DNA of 40,610 nucleotides from Megasphaera sp. MJR8396C (GCF_001546855.1 NZ_KQ958162.1:1-40610), one strand, 5' to 3'. Numbered from the stretch's first letter, positions 6,907-16,676 are shown. The notes: generated from the letters alone by a model not told the origin. Numbers and translations: made by a program.

Positions 6907-7536
6907 ATGAGTTCATTGGATACGAAGCAGATGGCAGCCATCATTGAAGGAATGGCTAAAAAAATTGAAGCAGAAAAAGACTATTTGACCCAGCTCGACA
7001 ATGAAATCGGCGATGGCGATCATGGCATCAATATGGCACGAGGTTTTGCGGCGGTAGAAAAGAAACTGCCCGCTTTACGTGACGGCGACATCGGTGCCCT
7101 CCTTAAAGGCGTGGGCATGCAGCTCGTTTCCACGGTAGGCGGCGCCTCGGGGCCGCTCTATGGGACGGCTTTCATGAAAGCCGGCATGGCCTGCAAAGGC
7201 TTGACGGAAATGGATGGCCCGGCCTTTGTCAAAGCGATGGAAGCCGCTGTGGACGGCATCAAGATGCGCGGCAAGGCGATAGAAGGCGAAAAAACGATGC
7301 TCGACGCCCTGTGCCCGGCCTTAAAAGCCATGCAGGAAGCGGTCGCTGCCGGTAAATCGTTGAAAGAAGCCCTGACCGATGCCGCGGCAGCTGCTGAAAA
7401 AGGGGTAGAATATACGAAGACCATCATCGCTACGAAGGGACGAGCCAGTTATTTAGGTGAACGCAGCGTGGGCCATCAAGACCCGGGAGCGACATCGGCG
7501 CTCTATTTGCTGCAGGTCCTGGCGGAAATGGCATAA
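6907..7536 (+). CDS. dhaL: Dihydroxyacetone kinase ADP-binding subunit DhaL
   Basis: Helical subunit that holds ADP/ATP as a permanent cofactor, rephosphorylated by DhaM, and transfers phosphate to the sugar on DhaK. The magnesium-binding acidic motif DNEIGDGDHG and the phosphate-binding GGASGPLYGT are present, and the length of about 209 residues is normal. The start is uncertain. The ATG at 6907 abuts its own AAGGGG, while an in-frame TTG at 6916 lies 9 bases after the same sequence and is a realistic alternative. The gene starts a few bases after dhaK stops. Confidence 0.94.
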   Translation: MSSLDTKQMAAIIEGMAKKIEAEKDYLTQLDNEIGDGDHGINMARGFAAVEKKLPALRDGDIGALLKGVGMQLVSTVGGASGPLYGTAFMKAGMACKGLTEMDGPAFVKAMEAAVDGIKMRGKAIEGEKTMLDALCPALKAMQEAVAAGKSLKEALTDAAAAAEKGVEYTKTIIATKGRASYLGERSVGHQDPGATSALYLLQVLAEMA

Positions 7537-7555
7537 CACATAGGAGTTGAAAAAA

Positions 7556-7933
7556 ATGGTAGGAGTCGTATTGGTTTCACATAGTCAGAAAGCGGCCGAA
7601 GGGGCGGCTGAACTAGCCCTGATGATGGCACCGGATGCGCCGGTTAAGGCGGCCGGAGGTCTTGAAGACGGCAGCTTGGGCACGAGTTTTGAAAAAATCA
7701 GCGCTGCTGTCGAAGCGGCGGATCAAGGTGATGGCGTCGCTTTGATCATGGACATGGGCAGTGCCGTCATGACGGCTGAAATGGTTGCCGAAAGCATGGA
7801 CGATCGAAAGATCAGCCTCTTGGATTGCCCCTTTATTGAAGGCGCGGTCATTGTCGCCATTGAAGCGGCCGGTGGGACGCCCCTTGCGGCCATGCAGGAA
7901 AAAGTTGAATCCAGCCGGGATAGAAAGTTGTAA
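7556..7933 (+). CDS. dhaM: DhaM: PTS EIIA-type phosphocarrier for dihydroxyacetone kinase
   Basis: Accepts phosphate from HPr and hands it to ADP bound on DhaL. The ATG at 7556 lies 9 bases after TAGGAG and puts the phospho-histidine at position 9 (VLVSHSQ), the usual place in DhaM. The protein is only 125 residues, a single mannose-type EIIA domain. The multidomain E. coli DhaM also carries HPr-like and EI-like parts. It must therefore use the cell's general HPr and EI, which are not encoded here. A TTG at 7547 in the same frame overlaps the ribosome binding site and is unlikely. Confidence 0.94.
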   Translation: MVGVVLVSHSQKAAEGAAELALMMAPDAPVKAAGGLEDGSLGTSFEKISAAVEAADQGDGVALIMDMGSAVMTAEMVAESMDDRKISLLDCPFIEGAVIVAIEAAGGTPLAAMQEKVESSRDRKL

Positions 7934-7942
7934 ACCCTCACG

Positions 7943-8896
7943 ATGAAACGCTTTTTTAAACGACTTTTCGGCTTCCTTATTTGTCTGGCCGTCATCGTGA
8001 CCGGTGTCGGCATGTATATCGGAAACCGGGCCTACGAAGAATTTTACGATGCACCGTGGGATCAGATTCTCGGGATTGAAAATCACAGCCGCGACGTCTC
8101 GACGATTCGGCAGTGGGAACGGGATCGGGATTGGGAACCGGTCCGGGTCAATGCGCCGGACGGAAAAATCCTGCGCGGGACCTATATTGAAAATCGCCGC
8201 GACTCACACAAGACGGTGATCCTCATCCATGGTTTGTACCAAAATAGAACGATGTGTCTGCCCTACATGGACGACTATCGCCGCCTGGGCTATAATATTT
8301 TACTCATCGATTTGCGGGGCCATGGTGAAAGTGAAGGCGACCACACGGAATGGGGAATAAGCGAAGTCGATGACTTACTGATGTGGTGTCAGTGGCTGAA
8401 AAACCGCGACCCGCAGATGACCATCGGCCTGCACGGCATTTCCCTCGGGGCGTCGATGGCCTTATTATACGCCGGCAGTGAATACGGGCAGGATTTATCC
8501 TTCGTCGTCGCCGACAGTGCCTATGGCAACATCATTTCCCTCGGTCGGGAAAAATTATGGCAGGCCGTTGGCGATAAACGGGCTATTTGGGGCTATGACC
8601 TCCTCGATCCATTCTTCCAGGCGGCCATGTTCTACCATACCCATAAAATGGTGTCGGCGCTGGAACCGGCACAGGCTGTAAAGCGGATGAAAGTACCCGT
8701 ACTCTTTCTCCATGGCAGTGAGGATGAACTGGTCCCGGTCAAGACGGCCCGGAGTTTGTATGACAACTGCACGAGTCCTAAAAAAGAAATTCATATTTTT
8801 GAAGGATCCCCTCATGCCGTCGGCATTGAGACCAACCGAAGTGAATACATGCGGGTGCTGAGCCAATTCTTAGAGGAGGATGCCGATTCGGTCTAA
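7943..8896 (+). CDS. Membrane-anchored alpha/beta hydrolase
   Basis: A serine hydrolase of 317 residues with an N-terminal membrane anchor (about 9-26), so the catalytic domain is probably outside the cytoplasmic membrane. The catalytic triad is visible: Ser167 in the nucleophile elbow GISLGAS, Asp261 in GSEDELVP and His291 in GSPHAVG. An oxyanion-type motif HGLYQNR and the DLRGHGES strand are typical of the family that includes Bacillus YqkD-like proteins. The substrate is unknown. It begins 9 bases after dhaM with little room for a promoter, so it is probably cotranscribed with dhaKLM. A role in releasing glycerol or another alcohol from an ester would fit but is speculation. Confidence 0.88.
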   Translation: MKRFFKRLFGFLICLAVIVTGVGMYIGNRAYEEFYDAPWDQILGIENHSRDVSTIRQWERDRDWEPVRVNAPDGKILRGTYIENRRDSHKTVILIHGLYQNRTMCLPYMDDYRRLGYNILLIDLRGHGESEGDHTEWGISEVDDLLMWCQWLKNRDPQMTIGLHGISLGASMALLYAGSEYGQDLSFVVADSAYGNIISLGREKLWQAVGDKRAIWGYDLLDPFFQAAMFYHTHKMVSALEPAQAVKRMKVPVLFLHGSEDELVPVKTARSLYDNCTSPKKEIHIFEGSPHAVGIETNRSEYMRVLSQFLEEDADSV

Positions 8897-8926
8897 AAAA
8901 AGTCTGAACCTATGCATTTCCGATAC

Positions 8927-8955
8927 TTGACTATTTCCCTATACCCGACTATTAT
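8927..8955 (+). promoter_or_regulatory. Promoter of nrdJ with a dyad over the -10
   Basis: TTGACT (8927-8932), 17 bases, TATTAT (8950-8955). The dyad CTATAC (8939-8944)...GTATAG (8958-8963) brackets the -10 and could be an operator. It does not match the NrdR box as I know it. Confidence 0.65.
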
Positions 8956-8970
8956 TAGTATAGTACAAAA

Positions 8971-9000
8971 CCGCCATCTACTAGATATGGTAGATGGCGG
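8971..9000 (+). promoter_or_regulatory. Hairpin in the nrdJ leader
   Basis: CCGCCATCTAC and GTAGATGGCGG form a perfect 11-bp stem with an 8-base loop. It begins about 10 bases after the expected transcription start. No proper T-run follows, so it is more likely a leader structure than a terminator. No cobalamin riboswitch is seen although the enzyme needs B12. Confidence 0.6.
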
Positions 9001-9038
9001 TTGTATGTCTAGGCTATATTATTAGAGGAGGAAATGGC

Positions 9039-11324
9039 ATGAACGAACAGGAATGGCTCGGCAGTGACAATCAGCTGGGGCTCGATATTTGGAAGAATAA
9101 ATACTGTAATGACGGTGAAACTTTTGATCATTGGCTTGAACGAATCAGCGGCGGCGACCGCGAAGTGGCTGATTTGATCAAGAAAAAAAAGTTTCTCTTT
9201 GGCGGTCGTATCTTAGCGAACCGTGGTCTGGAATGTGAAGGGAAAAAAATTACCCTGTCCAATTGCTACGTCATGACCCCGCCGGAAGACAGTATCGAAA
9301 GCATTTTCGACCGGGCCGGAAAACTGGCACGTACCTATAGCTACGGCGGTGGCTGCGGTATCGACATCTCCCAGCTCAGTCCGAAAGGTGCTCGCATCAA
9401 CAACGCGGCCAAAGAAACGAGCGGTTCCATTTCCTTTATGACCCTCTATTCACTGGTTACGGAACTGATCGGCCAGAACGGCCGTCGCGGCGCACTGATG
9501 ATCTCCATCGACTGTGCTCACCCCGATGTGCTGGATTTCATTAAGCTTAAGACCGACCTCGATAAAGTTACTAAGGCCAATATTTCCATTCGCCTGAGCG
9601 ATGAATTCATGGAAGCCGTCAAGGAACACAAGCAGTTCCGCCTGCACTTTACCCGCAAAGAAACGGGGCAGGTCATCGAAAGCATGGTCAATGCCGCTGA
9701 TGTATTTCGCCTGGTGGCTGAAACGAACTGGGATTATGCCGAACCGGGAGCTCTCTTTTGGGACCGCATCAAGTCGTGGAACCTCTTGGCCAACACCGAT
9801 GAATTTTCCTTTGCCGGCGTCAATCCCTGTGCAGAAGAACCTTTGCCGGCCGGCGGTTCGTGCCTCCTCGGCAGCGTCAACCTGGCAAACTTCGTAACCT
9901 CTCCCTTTACGCCCAATGCCTCTTTTGACTTCGATGAATTCAAGCGCTGCGTCGTCATTGCCGTCCGTGCTTTAAATGACGTCCTGGAAGAAGGACTTCC
10001 TCTCCATCCCTTGGAAGAACAGCGGGAAAGCGTCTCGTCATGGCGCCAGATCGGCCTTGGCATCATGGGCCTTGGCGACATGCTCATTCAGATGGGGCTG
10101 ACCTATGGCAGTAAGGATGCCGTCGACTTCTGTCACGATATCGGCTTTGCCATGGCCGACACGGCGATTGCTGCTTCGGCAGACCTGGCACGCGAACGCG
10201 GTGCCTTTGAAAAATGCCATATCGATGAAATCATGAGCACGCCTTACTTTAAAGCCAATACGACGGACGCAACGGCTGAAAAGGTAAAGGAATACGGCCT
10301 GCGCAATTCGCAGCTGCTCACTATTGCTCCGACGGGGACCTTGTCGACGATGCTCGGTATTTCCGGCGGCATTGAACCGATTTACGCCAACTTCTACGAA
10401 AGAAAGACCGAATCCCTTCACGGGACAGACGTGTACTATAAAGTCTATACGCCAATCGTAGAACGGTATATGAAGGCCCATCACCTGAAAGATGACGGTG
10501 AACTGCCGGATTACTTCGTTACGGCTCTGACTCTCGACTATCGGCAGCGCGTCTCCATGCAGGCAGCCTGGCAGCGGCACATCGACGCATCGATCAGCTC
10601 GACCGTCAATGTACCCAACAGCTTCACCGTCGAAGATACGGAAAATCTCTACCTCTTGGCCTATGAAAACGGCTGCAAGGGCCTGACCTTATTCCGTGAC
10701 GGCTGCAAACGGGCCGGCATCCTGACGACCCATGAAGAAGAACAAAAGGTACCGACGGCAGGGGTTGGACTGGAACGTGGTGAAATCGTCAGCATCGACG
10801 ACAACGTCATCGGCAAGAAGCGCAAGCTCATCACGGGCTGCGGCAGCCTGCACTGCATGGCCTTCTTTGACCCCCAGACCGGGGCTCTTCTGGAAACGTA
10901 TTTGAGTAAAGGCTCTACGGGCGGCTGCAACAACTTCATGATCGGCCTGTCGCGTATGATTTCCATCAGTGCCCGGGCCGGCATCGATATTTATACCATC
11001 GTTGACCAGCTCAATTCGACGGGGAACTGCCCGTCCTATTCGGTACGCCGGGTAACACGCGGCGATACCAGCCGCGGTTCGTGCTGCCCCATGGCCGTCG
11101 GCAATGCCCTCCTCGATATGTTTGACGAAGTGCAGCAGGAACTGCAGCAGTCGGCATCCGTTGCCAGTGGTCACACGCCGCCGGTCAAAAAGGCGCCGGT
11201 TCGTCCGAGAGCGGAAAAGAAAGTCACGGCTGAAAGCATCCTCTGCCCGCAGTGCGGTGAACCCCTGACCTTCGAAGGGGGCTGCAATACCTGCAAAAAC
11301 TGTGGCTGGAGCAAATGTAGTTAA
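9039..11324 (+). CDS. nrdJ: Adenosylcobalamin-dependent (class II) ribonucleoside-diphosphate reductase
   Basis: Reduces ribonucleotides to deoxyribonucleotides using a radical made from coenzyme B12, and so works without oxygen. The 761-residue product has an N-terminal redox cysteine in LSNCYVM, the radical loop NPCAEEPLPAGGSC, the PTGTLS motif and a C-terminal zinc-ribbon-like tail with two Cys pairs (CPQCG, CKNCGWSKC) that also supplies the reducing cysteines. The ATG at 9039 follows AGAGGAGGA; an upstream in-frame start at 8994 falls inside the leader hairpin and is rejected. It has its own promoter. No R2 partner is encoded next to it, as expected for class II. Confidence 0.95.
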   Translation: MNEQEWLGSDNQLGLDIWKNKYCNDGETFDHWLERISGGDREVADLIKKKKFLFGGRILANRGLECEGKKITLSNCYVMTPPEDSIESIFDRAGKLARTYSYGGGCGIDISQLSPKGARINNAAKETSGSISFMTLYSLVTELIGQNGRRGALMISIDCAHPDVLDFIKLKTDLDKVTKANISIRLSDEFMEAVKEHKQFRLHFTRKETGQVIESMVNAADVFRLVAETNWDYAEPGALFWDRIKSWNLLANTDEFSFAGVNPCAEEPLPAGGSCLLGSVNLANFVTSPFTPNASFDFDEFKRCVVIAVRALNDVLEEGLPLHPLEEQRESVSSWRQIGLGIMGLGDMLIQMGLTYGSKDAVDFCHDIGFAMADTAIAASADLARERGAFEKCHIDEIMSTPYFKANTTDATAEKVKEYGLRNSQLLTIAPTGTLSTMLGISGGIEPIYANFYERKTESLHGTDVYYKVYTPIVERYMKAHHLKDDGELPDYFVTALTLDYRQRVSMQAAWQRHIDASISSTVNVPNSFTVEDTENLYLLAYENGCKGLTLFRDGCKRAGILTTHEEEQKVPTAGVGLERGEIVSIDDNVIGKKRKLITGCGSLHCMAFFDPQTGALLETYLSKGSTGGCNNFMIGLSRMISISARAGIDIYTIVDQLNSTGNCPSYSVRRVTRGDTSRGSCCPMAVGNALLDMFDEVQQELQQSASVASGHTPPVKKAPVRPRAEKKVTAESILCPQCGEPLTFEGGCNTCKNCGWSKCS

Positions 11325-11330
11325 GTGAGC

Positions 11331-11490
11331 GTGGGGCGGCTCATCGACCCTTTCCCATCCCTTACAGGCTCTGCCGCCTTCTGCTGCGTTGTCGTCAGTC
11401 GACATAGCGCCGCTATGCCTCCTTCCTCCGCCTTGCATATGACGGCATATCCTGAAATGGATTGTGGGAAAAATCGATGAGTCGCCTCAC
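11331..11490. repeat. Symmetrical 160-bp inverted-repeat element
   Basis: The stretch begins GTGGGGCGGCTCATCGA and ends with the near-exact complement TCGATGAGTCGCCTCAC (15 of 17 match). Inward from these the arms remain recognisably complementary (ATCCCTTACAGGCTCTGCCG against the complement of CGGCATATCCTGAAATGGAT). The exact centre is CATAGC-GCC-GCTATG at 11403-11417. No open frame of note is present. It looks like a MITE-like or palindromic intergenic element lying between the nrdJ stop and the serine-operon promoter. The longer gap, 11325-11857, otherwise contains only that promoter and the T-box leader. Confidence 0.7.
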
Positions 11491-11551
11491 TTCGTGATTC
11501 TGTTTCACTGCAGTTGTAAGTCTCGTAAAGTGTTTTTTACTAAAACCAGTA

Positions 11552-11580
11552 TTGACAGACTGAGGCTTTATGTTTATAAT
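11552..11580 (+). promoter_or_regulatory. Consensus sigma-70 promoter of the serine operon
   Basis: TTGACA (11552-11557), exactly 17 bases, TATAAT (11575-11580). This full consensus match implies strong initiation, with control left to the T-box leader downstream. Confidence 0.9.
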
Positions 11581-11595
11581 ATACATAATTTTACA

Positions 11596-11808
11596 GAAAG
11601 CGATGAAAGAGAAGCAAGTTACGGGTCTTTTCAGAGAGCTGCCGGTCGGTGCGAGGCAGTAAGGCTGTGAGGCGTTCCGCTCTGGAGCTGCAAATGATGA
11701 ATTTGACGGGTACGCCCGATACAGCGGTACAAGTTGGCCGAAAGGCAAGTTGGGTGGCAACGCGGGAATACAACTCTCGTCCCTTTGATGGGACGGGAGT
11801 TTTTTTTA
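11596..11808 (+). promoter_or_regulatory. Serine T-box leader riboswitch
   Basis: Reads the charging of tRNA-Ser and lets transcription continue when it is uncharged. Stem I begins AAAGCGATGAAAGAG. The specifier codon appears to be UCC (11676-11678), just before the conserved CTCTGGAGC. The T-box core GGGTGGCAACGCGGG is at 11752-11766. Its UGGC bulge (11755-11758) would pair with an acceptor end whose discriminator base is G, and bacterial tRNA-Ser has G there. The leader ends in the competing terminator at 11773-11807. Two independent signals, specifier and discriminator, therefore both point to serine, in agreement with serC, serA and serS downstream. Confidence 0.93.
11773..11807 (+). terminator. 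T-box regulated terminator
   Basis: ACTCTCGTCCC pairs with GGGACGGGAGT (11 bp, 6-base loop), followed by a T-run. Uncharged tRNA-Ser would stabilise the alternative antiterminator using the T-box core just upstream. Confidence 0.92.
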
Positions 11809-11857
11809 TAGCTGAAGACTATCCCTGCGGTCTTCGCTGCATAAGAGGGGGAGAAAC

Positions 11858-12931
11858 ATGAAAAGAGTGTACAATTTCAATGCCGGTCCATCGGCAATGC
11901 CCTTGGAAGTACTGAAAGAAGTGCAAGACGAATTTCTCGATTTCAATGGAACCGGAATGAGTATCGTTGAAATCAGTCATCGCAGTGCCGCCTATCAAGC
12001 CATGCAGGACGACACCGTGGCTATGCTGAAGAAGCTCCTGGCCGTTCCCGACGACTATCATATCGTCTTTATCCAGGGCGGCGGCAGTATGCAGTTTACC
12101 ATGCATGCGGCAAACTTCCTGAAGACGCGCGGCGGGTATCTGAATACCGGTGTCTGGTCGAACAAGGCCATGGAAGCCGCTTCTTTCTTTGGCGAAACCT
12201 ATGAGGTCGCCTCGAGTAAGGCCGACGGTTTTTCGTATATTCCAAAAGCCGATACCTTTGCCGTAAAAGAAGGTACGGACTACGTCTATATGACGTCGAA
12301 CAACACGATTCACGGGACGGAATGGAAAACCTTTCCTTCCTTCGACGTGCCGCTGTTTTGCGATATGTCCAGTGATTTCCTCAGCCGGCCTGTCGATGTC
12401 AAGCAGTTCGATTTCATCTATGCCGGCGTTCAGAAAAATGTCGGCCCGGCCGGTGTCGTCGTAGCCATCATCAAAGATGATCTCTTGAAAAACGTTTGCC
12501 GTGATCTGCCGGTCATGATGCAGTATAAGACCTACGTCGACCATGATTCGACGTACAATACGCCGCCGGTATTCAATATTTACTTCGTCAATAAAGTGTC
12601 TCACTGGCTTGACCGCAATGGCGGCCTTGCGGCGATGGCCAAGTGTAATCAGGAAAAAGCAGCCATCGTCTATGACGCCATCGACAGCAGCGACGGCTTT
12701 TACCGCGGCCATGCGGCTGTGGATTCGCGCAGCTTGATGAACGTCACCTTCAATCTGCCGACACCGGACCTTGAAGCGCAGTTCATCGCGGCTGCGGCCG
12801 AACAGGACCTCATCGGTATCAAAGGACACCGCTCTATCGGCGGCTGCCGGGCTTCGATTTACAACGCCGTTACCGAAGAAGGGTGCCGGGCCCTGGCGGA
12901 TTTCATGAAAGATTTCCATAAAAAGCATTAA
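11858..12931 (+). CDS. serC: Phosphoserine aminotransferase
   Basis: PLP enzyme that converts 3-phosphohydroxypyruvate and glutamate to phosphoserine and 2-oxoglutarate, the second step of serine synthesis. The 357-residue product has the family start YNFNAGPSAMP, the GGGSMQF loop and the PLP-binding Lys193 in YAGVQKNVGPAG. The C-terminal GHRSIGGCRASIYNA is typical. A strong AGAGGGGGAG ribosome binding site precedes the ATG. It is the first gene after the serine T-box. Confidence 0.96.
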   Translation: MKRVYNFNAGPSAMPLEVLKEVQDEFLDFNGTGMSIVEISHRSAAYQAMQDDTVAMLKKLLAVPDDYHIVFIQGGGSMQFTMHAANFLKTRGGYLNTGVWSNKAMEAASFFGETYEVASSKADGFSYIPKADTFAVKEGTDYVYMTSNNTIHGTEWKTFPSFDVPLFCDMSSDFLSRPVDVKQFDFIYAGVQKNVGPAGVVVAIIKDDLLKNVCRDLPVMMQYKTYVDHDSTYNTPPVFNIYFVNKVSHWLDRNGGLAAMAKCNQEKAAIVYDAIDSSDGFYRGHAAVDSRSLMNVTFNLPTPDLEAQFIAAAAEQDLIGIKGHRSIGGCRASIYNAVTEEGCRALADFMKDFHKKH

Positions 12932-12964
12932 ATATGTATATATAGAATCATGGTATAGGGGGAT

Positions 12965-14563
12965 ATGAAAATGAAAATTTTAGTCAGCGATGACGTATCG
13001 ATGAAGGGCGTGGAGCTCCTTCGTGAAAATGGTTACGAAGTCGACGTCAAGAAAAATCTCGATGAAGAGGGTCTCATCGCCTGCATTGGTGAATACGACG
13101 GTCTCATTACTCGTTCGATGACCCACGTTACGGAAAAGGTCATCGCCGCAGCAACCAAATTAAAAGTTGTCGGCCGCGCCGGCGTCGGTGTCGACAGCAT
13201 CGATTTGAAGAGCGCTACGGCTCGGGGCATTGTCGTCGTCAATACGCCGACGTCGAATACCCTGGCCGCGACGGAACACACCTGCGCTATGATCATGGCC
13301 ATTACCCGCCACATTCCGCAGGCCCACAATTCCCTGATGGCCGGCAACTGGGACCGCAAGACCTTTACGGGCATCCAGCTCCAGAATAAGACCCTCGGCA
13401 TCATTGGCGTCGGCCGTATCGGTTCGCGCATTGCCAAACGGATGCAGGCCATGGAAATGAAGACCATCGGGTATGACCCGTACATTCCGGAAGAACGGTT
13501 TAAACAGCTCGGTGTCGAACCCGTCGATTTGGATACCCTCCTCGAACGGTCGGACTACATTACGATGCATACGCCGCTGACCAAGGAAACGACGGGCCTC
13601 ATCGGCAAGGATGAAATCGCTAAGATGAAAGACGGCGTGCGGGTCATCAACGTCTCCCGCGGTGCCGTCCTCGACATCAACGCCCTGGCCGATGCCTTAA
13701 AGAGCGGCCACGTCGCCGGCGCCGCCATCGACGTCTTCCCGACGGAACCGCTGACGACGGATATCAATCCTTTCGTCGGTATGGACAATGTCGTCATCAC
13801 GCCGCACCTCGGCGCTTCGACGGTTGAAGCCCAAATCGGTGTTTCCGTCGACGTTGCCGAAGGCGTCATGGAAGCCTTGAAGGGCGAACCTGTTGCCACA
13901 GCCGTCAACATGGCTCCCGTGCCGCCTCACGTCTATAACGTCATCCATCCTTATTTCGATCTCATGGAACGGATGGGGAACCTCGGCGTTTACCTCGCCG
14001 ATGCGCCGATGAAGGAAATCGAAGTCGAATATACGGGCGAACTGGCCGATACGGAAACGCGCCTCTTGACGACGGCCGTTCTCAAAGGGGCCTTGAATCC
14101 CATCCTTCAGGAATCGGTCAACTACGTCAATGCTTCTGAAGTGGCCAAGAGCCGGCACATTGCTGTCAAAGAAATCAACAGCCAGTCCAATAACTACTTC
14201 GTAAACTCGGTTACTGTCCGCGTCCGGACCAATAAGGGCGAACACGCCATCGTCGGCGTCTTGTTTAATGGGACGGAAGCTAAAATCGTCCAGATCGATG
14301 AATACCGCGTCGACTTTAAGCCTGAAGGCTACTTGCTCCTCGTACCGCACGTCGACCAGCCGAATATGATTGGTCAGATTTCGACCATCCTCGGCCAGGC
14401 TCATATCAACATCATGGGCATGCAGGTCGGCCGTATGACGACGACGGGCAACAACATCATGGCCATTGCCGTCCAGGACGATATTCCCAACGACATCATG
14501 GTTAAACTCCGTTCGATCAACGGCATTCTCGACATCAAGCTCATTCACTGTGACACACACTAA
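12965..14563 (+). CDS. serA: D-3-phosphoglycerate dehydrogenase
   Basis: NAD-dependent first enzyme of serine synthesis, oxidising 3-phosphoglycerate. At 532 residues it is the long form: catalytic and nucleotide-binding domains (about 3-315, with GVGRIG at 148-153 and catalytic Arg232, Glu261 and His281), then an intervening substrate-binding domain (about 320-450), then a C-terminal ACT domain (about 458-530) that usually senses serine. The ATG at 12971 is better spaced from the GGGGG ribosome binding site than the one at 12965, so the product may be two residues shorter. It lies 33 bases after serC, in the T-box controlled operon. Confidence 0.95.
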   Translation: MKMKILVSDDVSMKGVELLRENGYEVDVKKNLDEEGLIACIGEYDGLITRSMTHVTEKVIAAATKLKVVGRAGVGVDSIDLKSATARGIVVVNTPTSNTLAATEHTCAMIMAITRHIPQAHNSLMAGNWDRKTFTGIQLQNKTLGIIGVGRIGSRIAKRMQAMEMKTIGYDPYIPEERFKQLGVEPVDLDTLLERSDYITMHTPLTKETTGLIGKDEIAKMKDGVRVINVSRGAVLDINALADALKSGHVAGAAIDVFPTEPLTTDINPFVGMDNVVITPHLGASTVEAQIGVSVDVAEGVMEALKGEPVATAVNMAPVPPHVYNVIHPYFDLMERMGNLGVYLADAPMKEIEVEYTGELADTETRLLTTAVLKGALNPILQESVNYVNASEVAKSRHIAVKEINSQSNNYFVNSVTVRVRTNKGEHAIVGVLFNGTEAKIVQIDEYRVDFKPEGYLLLVPHVDQPNMIGQISTILGQAHINIMGMQVGRMTTTGNNIMAIAVQDDIPNDIMVKLRSINGILDIKLIHCDTH

Positions 14564-14575
14564 AAGGGGAAGATT

Positions 14576-15220
14576 ATGGTACGCATCATACTTATTCGCC
14601 ACGGCGAAACACAATGGAACATCGAAGGCCGTTATCAGGGCCAGGAAGATACGCACCTCAGCGAACGGGGACAGCTCCAGGGCCGCATGGTGGCCGATGG
14701 GTTAAAGAATACGCCCATTGACGTCGCTATTTCAAGTCCCCTCGAACGGTCTTATATGACCTGCTCGTTCTGCGCGTCTCTTCATGGCCTTACGGTCTTA
14801 AAAGACGATCGCCTCCTGGAAATCAATCACGGCGATTGGGAAGGGCGGTTGGCCGATGATATCAAAGCCAACTATCCTAAGGAATTTCAGCGCTGGCATA
14901 CGGCACCTTACACGGTCACCATGCCGGGGAAGGGCGGCGAGTCCTTGGAAGATGTCCGTCGCCGCGTCCGGGCCGCCTTCGATGAGTACGTCCAGAAATA
15001 TGAAGGCAAGACGGTCTTGGTAGCAGCCCATGATGCCGTCAACAAGGCCATCATCTGCGACGTCTTGGGCCTTGATATGAGCCATTTTTGGCAGATCAAG
15101 CAGGACAACACCTGCATCAACGTCTTAGAATATCAGGATGGGACCTGGCGCCTGGTCCTGCTCAATTCGACGAATCATATGGGCTATTTGTTCAGCGGTA
15201 TTGAACAAAAAGGGTTATAA
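14576..15220 (+). CDS. Histidine phosphatase family protein, probable phosphoserine phosphatase
   Basis: A 214-residue member of the phosphoglycerate-mutase-like histidine phosphatases. The catalytic RHGET begins at Arg8 with phospho-acceptor His9, the second histidine is His152 in VAAHDAVN, and LEINHGDWEG supplies the acid (Glu82). Members act as cofactor-dependent mutases, alpha-ribazole phosphatases (CobC) or metal-independent phosphoserine phosphatases, and sequence alone does not separate these well. Its place between serA and serS, in an operon controlled by a serine T-box with no SerB-type gene in view, favours phosphoserine phosphatase. It starts 12 bases after serA with a GGGGAAG ribosome binding site. 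Confidence 0.88.
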   Translation: MVRIILIRHGETQWNIEGRYQGQEDTHLSERGQLQGRMVADGLKNTPIDVAISSPLERSYMTCSFCASLHGLTVLKDDRLLEINHGDWEGRLADDIKANYPKEFQRWHTAPYTVTMPGKGGESLEDVRRRVRAAFDEYVQKYEGKTVLVAAHDAVNKAIICDVLGLDMSHFWQIKQDNTCINVLEYQDGTWRLVLLNSTNHMGYLFSGIEQKGL

Positions 15221-16558
<1,338 letters not shown>

Positions 16559-16583
16559 AAAGCGCTTCTATCATGATGCGGCT

Positions 16584-16615
16584 AAAAAACTCCTGTTCAA
16601 AAGCAGGAGTTTTTT
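16584..16615 (+). terminator. Intrinsic terminator after serS
   Basis: AAAAAACTCCTG and CAGGAGTTTTTT pair across an 8-base loop, ending the serine operon. Confidence 0.9.
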
Positions 16616-16641
16616 ACTTTGCCTAGAAATAATACTATATA
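16613..16641 (+). promoter_or_regulatory. Possible promoter of glpX
   Basis: TTTACT (16613-16618), 17 bases, TATATA (16636-16641), partly overlapping the end of the preceding terminator. The match is moderate. Confidence 0.45.
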
Positions 16642-16676
16642 TGTGTTTTCGTTATTTTTAGACAAGGAGGTTCCTT

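Noticed and set aside
8897-9038. Cobalamin riboswitch or NrdR box ahead of nrdJ
   Set aside because: The leader is too short for a cobalamin riboswitch and lacks a B12 box; the dyad does not match the NrdR box consensus as I know it.
8994-9038. Longer N-terminus for the ribonucleotide reductase
   Set aside because: It would begin inside the leader hairpin with no ribosome binding site, whereas the ATG at 9039 follows AGAGGAGGA.
11413-11760. 115-residue minus-strand frame
   Set aside because: It covers the antisense of the promoter and T-box leader, which explain the sequence better.
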